Shown: positions 57,479 through 64,000 of the stretch, piece by piece
Position numbering within the stretch: position 1 is the first letter of the stretch
Layout of the letters: every line of letters begins with the position of its first letter
NCBI GenBank assembly: GCA_036971615.1
Contig: JAYKKR010000009.1
Location: forward strand, 682,001-746,000
Source: Amyloporia xantha
Lineage: Eukaryota; Basidiomycota; Agaricomycetes; Polyporales; Adustoporiaceae
Reading direction: 5' to 3'
DNA: 64,000 nucleotides
Program-made: the position numbers and the translations under genes
The notes under the pieces: generated by a model
Told to the model about the DNA's origin: nothing
Seen by the model: only the letters and a program-made list of their open reading frames with translations
Database searches by the model: none

Positions 57479-59064
57479 TTACAACAAGCCTGCCGCTCTG
57501 AGATCTCTATGCAGTCTAGCTTCCGCCTCACTGATGTGGGCAGGCATCTCTTCTCCGCGCCTTTCTTCGTTTTCATCTTCGCGGCTGTGGTAGTCGAAAA
57601 TGCCAAAGACACGATCGAAGTGCCGGCGCGCTTCAGCATCTTGCCGTATCTGCTCTGGTGTACGTGGTGGTGGCGGGTTTGCTGAGTCCCGTATGGATTT
57701 CTCCCACCGCTTCACGCGGTAGAAGCCGATGAAGGACGAGAGAAGCAGGAACCAACCTGTGGGATGGGTATGAGCACTTCACCAGCAGGAAGAGGAAGAG
57801 ACAAGAGGCGCACCGAGGACGATCAGCAGAAGCGACATCCAGTCCCGAGAAGTCACACCAAATTCACCTGGGGCGACGTCGACGTATGACCCGTTGGGCA
57901 GCATCGCTTGTGCACCAGCCTGCTTGACCACCACAGGCTGACCGGATGTCGTGTTCCAAAGGAGAAGCTCCTGTCCCTGACCGCCGTCTTCCTCCTCCTG
58001 TACTGTGCGCGAATAGAAGCCGTACTGGATCATCGTCAAGCCAAGACCGGCGCGCGAGCCATACTTTGCGGCGTGGCTCGTGTGCAGGAGGTACGTGAGC
58101 ACAAAGCCGACGAATTGGAAGAAGTAGGAGACGAAAGCAGTTGCAATGAAGAAGAGGATGGAGCCGGTGGGTAAGTCGTCGACAATCATGTCTCCCGGAG
58201 CAGCGAGGACTGCGGGTGCATGTACGGTGGTTTCCCAGTATGCGGGAACTGCATCGGCTTGGGCTTCATTATATGTCTAGAGATATGAATATGGGACAGG
58301 ATTTAGCAATTTCTCGTGAATTATCAATGTCGCAGACGATTCGTCGAAGTTGTCCAAATACACCAGGATGTCAACAAGTGGAAGAAACGCCTTGCTAGCG
58401 CTGTTATTCGATAGAATAACGGCGACTCTGCCATCGAGGCACTGTCCACCCAGGATTCATTTGGACATACTTCCAGAATTTGGACCTAGTTCTCCCCGAG
58501 GCACAATTCTAAGAGTTCGAAAATAACACTCACTGGTGGTAGCTCATTCTGGGTATCCTCAGGGACCATGATGACTTCCCCATTCTCGTTTGTTACCGTC
58601 ACATTCCGTGCCGGCTTCGCCATCACATTAGCGAATACCCCGTCGTTCTCCGTCCCCCCTCCCACACGTAGTGCGCCATTTGGCTCCGTGGGTACCCGGG
58701 CATAATGCTGTGGCAGTAGCACACCCACAGCTCTTCGGAGAAAGGATGGCCGTGCGGGCTCTGGGCGAACAGGATTCGAAGGAAGCGCCCCGTTCGTGTT
58801 CCCAATATCATTGGGCATGGCGAGCGCAGATGGGCTGGGCGGCGAGCCTGGTGGGGGAAAATCATAGTCATAGTCGCGCTCGAAGTCATACGAGCCCGGT
58901 GGGGCGATAGCTTCTGCGAGGGAGTGCAATTCGGTCGGCGCATAGCCGTGCGTCAGGGGGGTCGACTCGGTGTGTTGCTCGTCGTCGTCGAATGCATCCT
59001 CGAGCTCCCGTTCTGCATCCGGCTCAGAACGGGGATTGGGCAGAGGTGCATACCCTGCAGGCAT
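57479..59064 (-). CDS. BSD2: Bsd2/NDFIP-family ubiquitin-ligase adaptor
   Basis: Exons 59064-58534, 58276-57814 and 57756-57479 give 423 aa. Membrane adaptor that recruits the Nedd4/Rsp5 ligase to metal transporters and other cargo in the ER, Golgi and vacuole pathway. The N-terminal half is a disordered cytosolic region (YAPLPNPRSEPDAERELEDA, DYDYDFPPPGSPP). A PPTY ligase-binding motif at residues 176-179 is created exactly at the exon 1/exon 2 junction, followed by QADAVPAYWETTVHAP. Three membrane spans follow: LPTGSILFFIATAFVSYFFQ to FVGFVLTYLLHTSHAAKYGS, RAGLGLTMIQYGF, and a last pair around DWMSLLLIVLGWFLLLSSFI. The C-terminal tail is charged and helical. Confidence 0.92.
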
Positions 59065-59532
59065 AGCAGTGCGGCTTTGGGGGGTTGAGTTGAGAGATAA
59101 GTTAGAATAGCATAAGATGGGGAAGGGGACGATTGGTGGCAGTGTGAAGGAAGGCAGCCACGGTGAGGGCGCTTGCAGAAGGCACAGTCAATTGCCGCCG
59201 TCGGGTTACCAGGCGACTTCGCTCAACTTGAGCTTCTAGTGCTGTCAGTTCAGATAGATGAAATTGACTGTAGTTATTTATGGCCAACTGCAAAGTTGCT
59301 GTCGATGACAACTGCTAATATCGGTCTGAATGGAAATCCCTGCCGCAACCAACAGTACACGACGACAATGACTATTAAGACGACTCGACCGTTAGCAGAG
59401 TTATTGAAACAGTATTGTAGCAACAAGGAACAACAAACAACAAAGTGCGACAGTAACGGGAGGATGAGAAGACCAAAACTGCAGACAAACTGCGATATAA
59501 TAAGGGAAATTTATCACGGCCTCAGTCTCACA
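59065..59532. other. intergenic, nothing recognised
   Basis: 468 bp between the BSD2 start and the stop of the C3HC gene. A plus-strand frame (59173-59580) crosses into the C3HC 3' exon and has no domain; not called. Confidence 0.45.
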
Positions 59533-61545
59533 TCAACCGAGCAAACCCTTGACATATTTCAACAGATCCTTTCCCTGTAGAGTCAAAGTCCATGAGCCCA
59601 ACGACAAAGACAACACACAAAGAAAACACTCACACCACGACTCTTGACGCCAGCTACCATAGCTTCGACTGAATCCAATTCCATCGGCGTTTCTGGAACC
59701 TGACCAGTGGCCACCCCTTCTGTTCCCGCCACACTATTTGCCCTCCTCGCGCTTGCAGATCGACCCAGGCGCTGTCTTCGCGCGAGGCCATGGCGCAGCA
59801 CCACAGTCAACACTGCCCGCCATCCCTCTACGGCACCAGGTTGCTCAGCGGGCTGCCCAGGTAGGGACACTTGGGACGTTGATGCAGTGGCAGCGGCGTT
59901 CGAACTCGAGAGCGAAGGCACGACCGTCGAGCGTACTACATACGGACAGTATGACCGGTGTTCCCGCAGTACGTCCAGCTGTCTCCGAGGCTGCGTCTTC
60001 GCTTTCGATGCAGGCGCACCTGCGGAAGACTCAGCCGCCGCTACCCCATTCGTATGTGGTGGGGAGATGAACGCCCACAAACCGATCCTCCGCTGGCACA
60101 GTGCGCAGTGAAGAAGTGTCGTGTCTGGCTTTGACTGTACTCGAATCGGACTGCTCGGCGCAGCTGAGAGAGATGGCCGAGGCGAACTCGGCGTGGGTGT
60201 CCCTTCTCGGAGAGACATCACCGAGGGCGCGCGGGACAATGCACGAGCAGGTGTTGACGGTGCCACAGAATTTGCCCGCGAGAGCGATTGGGTCCGCGCC
60301 CGCTCAGAAGGTGGTGCGGGTGGCAGGATTGCCCACCCAAACAGCGACGTGACGATTGCTATTTCTGATGGTTCTGGCGAATTTGAACGCGTTGGTGGTT
60401 CGTCATGGGGCTCATCTCCAAGCTCTGCGTCAGGAACGACGAATGTTGGTAGCGTGACAGAGGAAAGCGTGGATACTGATGACTGAATTTGAGATGTTGT
60501 CTACAGTTTTGAATGAGCAAAGGTTTCGTCTAGACGTGAAGTAATACTAACCAGGGGATGCTTGATCTCGACGCCTTCCAACACAGTGTCAAGTGCCGTG
60601 GCGCGTGACTTGATTTCTCTTGCCATCGCCAGAGGAGATTGCAATGGTATTCGATATATTGTAGCTGGACAGGGCGTCAGTAAGGATACCTACTGTGCAA
60701 CTTGTCGCACTCACGATCACACTGCCTCGTCTTCCACGGACACCCGTCCTTGTGCATATCTACAAGTGAAGCGCGCTGTTTCTCGACCAGAGCATTTGCT
60801 GGCGAGCCGTCAGTCAGTCGAACCTACCTTCATTCATCCTACATACCAGCGTCTCTACTCATACCCTCCCTCCCAGCGACGACCCACGAGACATCGCAAA
60901 TGCCGCATGCCAAGCGGTCCTTGCCGTCGTTCACCCAACCACACCGTGCTGCGGCAACAGCGTCGATGGAGGGTGGCTTGTTTGCATAAGTGGTAAGTTT
61001 AAACGTGGAAAGACGCGAAAGGAAGGATTGCATTGAAGATGGACGGTACTCTGTTGCTGAGGACGTGGTCTTCGACGGCAGCGCGGAGGTTAGCCGGAGG
61101 GGAAGCGTCTTCCTCGTGCGTGTAGCAGTACGAGAAAGTATTGCAGCGAGATGCGGTGCAATCTTCGACAGGTTTGCATATTCATTATTGGTGCTGGTTC
61201 TGGAAGACGACTCGTCAGTGAAGCTGAATAGCGACCGAACGCTACGCCACTCACTGCTTGGTCTCTTTCTTAATCCCATACTTAGCCAGTGTGGCGTACA
61301 GAGATTTGCCAGTCCTCATCCTCTTCGAAGGTGGAGCTTGTCCCAAAGGTGTAAGCGACGGCCCAACTGCCTCGTCGAGACTATGGATCGCATCTTCGAG
61401 TTTGCGCTGCAAGGCCTGTCAGTCCGGGGAGCCGAGCTTGCTGGTAGTAGTGACAGACTTTAATGTTCTTCTCGGGTGGGTTAGATGTCGTACTGGAGCT
61501 GGGGGTTAATGCAGACGTCGACGAGAATAAGGGAACGGAAGTCAT
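59533..61545 (-). CDS. C3HC zinc-finger protein (Rsm1/NIPA family)
   Basis: Seven exons: 61545-61459, 61415-61255, 61199-60847, 60798-60715, 60664-60552, 60482-59634, 59574-59533. They give 562 aa. The C3HC finger is at about residues 150-240: AARCGWVNDG, LACGICDVSWVV, then MHKDGCPWKTRQC supplies the His and last Cys after an intron. It continues TIYRIPLQSPLAMAREIKSR. The C-terminal Rsm1 half has a second Cys motif (LLHCALCQRRIGLWAF), a His-Cys pair in REHRSYCPYV and the conserved end GGKDLLKYVKGLLG, whose last 13 residues come from a 42-nt exon. Fungal Rsm1 is linked to mRNA export and mammalian NIPA to nuclear pore and SCF functions; a nuclear role is inferred from the family. Confidence 0.9.
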
Positions 61546-61917
61546 GGTGGTTGAAGAAAGGATTGCTGTGGACTGCGCGACTTATTTAGGCGCTTGCTAC
61601 TGAAATTGTACCGAACGCTGCTCATAATTGATCAGCCTTCGACTTTCGAGTGCCAACTTCGTCTGTGTGATATCCATTTCATTATAACTGGTCGAGGCCG
61701 CTATAATTCCCCGGAGAAACTGGGTCTCCTCATGTTCGCGCTTTAACGGCCCTGTCAAGCATGCCGGTCAAAGCATTGCTTCTATTGTCACCTTCGCCGC
61801 ACCCTAAGTAAGGGTAATCACTGGATGGCTTCTTAGAGGCAACACCTTCTGCACTTAACCACAACTTTGCCTTGGACATCTGCATAAAACACCAGTGACT
61901 GCGTTCTGCGCTACAAA
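61546..61917. promoter_or_regulatory. bidirectional promoter region, C3HC gene / HEN1
   Basis: 372 bp between divergent starts. No specific element was recognised. Confidence 0.4.
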
Positions 61918-63565
61918 ATGGCTATACCAGAAGTCGACATTTCAAATGAATTGACGGTCACATTTCAACCGCCACTGTACTTGGAAAGGAGGGGCTGGGT
62001 CTTCGAGATCTTGAGGAGGGAAGGGGTGCGCACTGTAAGTACAGCACACACAGATATTTGTATTCATCTCATCGAACATGTTGTCGGAAGGTGTTGGATG
62101 TCGGCTGCGGGCAAGGCGAACTGATTTCTTGTCTGTGCAACCCTGCTCCTTGGCTCTCGCCTCCGCCAGCTTCAATTCTGGAATCCCTGTCCGCATTAGA
62201 CAGTTCTACAGATTGGGACGGTGATCTAAGCTCGCTCGCTCAGTTTGAACCTCTCGTCGAGTCTTATCTTCACCCGACGAAGGTCATAGGCCTCGACGTC
62301 TCCGCCGCCGATCTTCAGTATGCGATACAAGGTACAGCCCCAAGAATTTCGACCAGTCCCCGATGGGAGCCTCTCGAGGTCAAGATCTGGCAAGGGGGAT
62401 TGGAGTCGGTCAACCCCGAATTTGTAGATGTCGAATGCATAATCTCAACAGAAGTGTACGTTTCGCCTCTTAGGCGTGCGCCTATTATGAACACACTATA
62501 TATCTTTTTGCTTTTAGGATTGAACACCTACCTGAAGAAATCCTGCACGATTTCGCGCCCATCATGCTCGGAGTGTACCATCCACGTCTTCTTCTGATCA
62601 CGACACCGTCGTACACGTTCAATGCCCGTTTCACAGCCCCGGATGCACCGCCGAGCGCCCGCAGCGGATACGCTGATCCCACGGGCAGAACGTCGCGCAT
62701 TTTCCGCCATCATGATCATAAGTTCGAGTGGACAGTGGAGGAATTTACCGAGTGGTGCGAACGCATCGCCGAAGATTGGGGATATGACGTGGAGATAGGC
62801 GGTGTCGGGAAACCTATCGAGAAAGATGAATGGGGGCGGGACGAAGAGCTCGGTTTTGCCAGTCAAGTAGCCGCTTTTCGGAGAAGGGAAGGCCAGCAAT
62901 ACGCGGAGAAGCGGAAAGAGAAATCTGAGAATATATCTCACCTCGCAGACGCGGACAAGAGACAAAAGCACGAGCTTCTAGCCACCCATTACAACGTCGG
63001 ACACGAGAAGACACGTCAACCGAAGCCATTTCGGGAAATCAGCGAGCATTTACAGCTCACCATGGTACGCTGTCAAGAACGTACGATGAGAGTGGCAGAT
63101 TTGTGGTTCGAGGACCAGGTCTCTGAAATGTGCGGGGGCTGGATCGAGGTCCTGTTGAAGGCCATAGAGGGAGATCAAGACCTGCAGTTACACAGATCCA
63201 ACCCAAAAATGATGTCGGACTGGGAAGTGGGACTATTGGGAGATTCGTCCCAAAAGGTTCTGTGGCAAGAGCAGCTGCAATACCAAAATGCGGGCAATGA
63301 TCCCCTGTCTCCTGGGTGGCTTCAAGAGCCTGAATCTCAGGTCGAACATGCAGTCGTAGTTGATCTGGAGAACATGGACTCTCATTGGGATGACGGTACA
63401 GCAGAAGACGATACATCCGATAAAGACAACTTTTCCTCACATCGGTCTTCCTCCGCAGTACTATCGGAAGGGTGGGGCCCTGTGGAGGTAGAAAACGACT
63501 GGGGAACAGATGGCTGGGCGGAACCGAATGAGATTCCTGCAGTAGAAACGGAAGCAGTCTGGTGA
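61918..63565 (+). CDS. HEN1: HEN1-type small-RNA 2'-O-methyltransferase with GW/WG C-terminal tail
   Basis: Exons 61918-62034, 62091-62455 and 62518-63565 give 509 aa. HEN1 enzymes methylate the 3'-terminal ribose of small silencing RNAs and protect them from decay. SAM-binding motif I is VLDVGCGQGELI, formed just after intron 1. The metal site is complete: EVIEHLPEEI (two Glu and a His, assembled across intron 2) and the later His in FRHHDHKFEWTVEEF. TTPSYTFN matches the family TTPNxEYN. Plant-type N-terminal RNA-binding domains are absent, as in the animal and yeast forms. Beyond the catalytic domain come about 250 residues, mostly acidic and disordered. They contain GW/WG dipeptides at about 479-481 (GWG), 489-490 and 493-494. 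These resemble Argonaute hooks, which is inference. Confidence 0.92.
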
Positions 63566-64000
63566 TAACTTGATCAATTTGCGCTTAGGCTTTGAGCGGC
63601 ACGGCAAGTCAAGACCGCGCTGCAGAAATGCAGCTATTGTGGAGGGTAATAGGGTGAATAGCAAATTACAGGTATCATACGAAATCCTGCACACCTTAAT
63701 AGATGAGTCTCTATAAGGCCGAATATACAGTATGCACTTGCCGAAAGTAATGAATCTGCTGGATTGTCCGAGTACAACTGCCCTTTACTCCTCCACAAGT
63801 GTCCGTCGTGGTTCTGCCCTCGACGTGAGCGGCGACGATGGCAGGAGCAATGCAAGGGCTTACTCTCTAGGGGATATACTTGCGCAAGATATGTTACCGC
63901 CCACATGAGATAACAACAGCTCAGAGTGAGCATGAAACTCGTCCGTACGAGTCTGAACAGTGGTCAGTATATACGTCGTATACATCGGTCGATGATGCGC
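63566..64000. other. 3' flank of HEN1 to window end, nothing recognised
   Basis: 435 bp with short minus-strand open frames only. A gene entering from beyond the window cannot be excluded. Confidence 0.45.

Noticed and set aside
59173..59580. 135-codon plus-strand frame
   Set aside because: Overlaps the final exon and last intron of the C3HC gene; composition is not protein-like.

Overview
The window is nuclear DNA of a filamentous basidiomycete, most likely an Agaricomycete. Almost every gene is cut by several short (about 45-70 bp) GT-AG introns, genes lie close together on both strands, and the recognisable proteins are eukaryotic housekeeping families in fungal form (ASTRA subunit Asa1, capping protein beta, Tan1, Tps1, clamp-loader subunit Rfc5, P0, Bsd2, C3HC/Rsm1). 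All gene models below were spliced by hand. Internal junctions were accepted when reading phase and family similarity agreed; I had no database or transcript support.

Layout. 1-6.4 kb: a 3'-truncated ASA1 gene and two divergently oriented paralogues encoding single-pass membrane SH3 proteins, with an empty 2 kb between them. 6.4-9.9 kb: a large membrane/coiled-coil protein of unknown function. 10.7-14.4 kb: an atypical G-protein alpha subunit divergent from a PPIL3-type cyclophilin. 16.2-21.7 kb: capping protein beta, Tan1 and an ankyrin/MYND protein, all on the minus strand. 23.6-28.6 kb: an unrecognised 557-aa protein, a DUF4604 protein and a bHLH transcription factor (the last two share a 212 bp promoter). 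30.3-34.6 kb: trehalose-6-phosphate synthase and clamp loader subunit Rfc5. 34.6-38.8 kb: 4.2 kb without a recognisable gene. 38.8-43.7 kb: a Nudix hydrolase with a one-base reading-frame break, a ZIP7-like zinc transporter and an HD-domain hydrolase. 44.4-49.6 kb: a large, probably mitochondrial helical-repeat protein divergent from ribosomal stalk protein P0. 50.5-57.2 kb: three paralogous short-chain reductases bracketed by two short non-autonomous DNA transposons, one hAT-like with a perfect 8 bp target duplication and one Tc1/mariner-like with TA ends. 57.5-63.6 kb: Bsd2, a C3HC zinc-finger protein and a HEN1 small-RNA methyltransferase.

Most genes are unrelated housekeeping neighbours and do not form one pathway. 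The parts that deserve attention are: the HEN1 gene, whose acidic C-terminal tail carries clustered GW/WG dipeptides like an Argonaute hook; the G-alpha lacking the catalytic glutamine; the transposon-bracketed reductase triplet in which one copy has an extra C that breaks its frame; and the ATG-only first exon of the cyclophilin gene. No tRNA, rRNA, CRISPR array or viral sequence was recognised.
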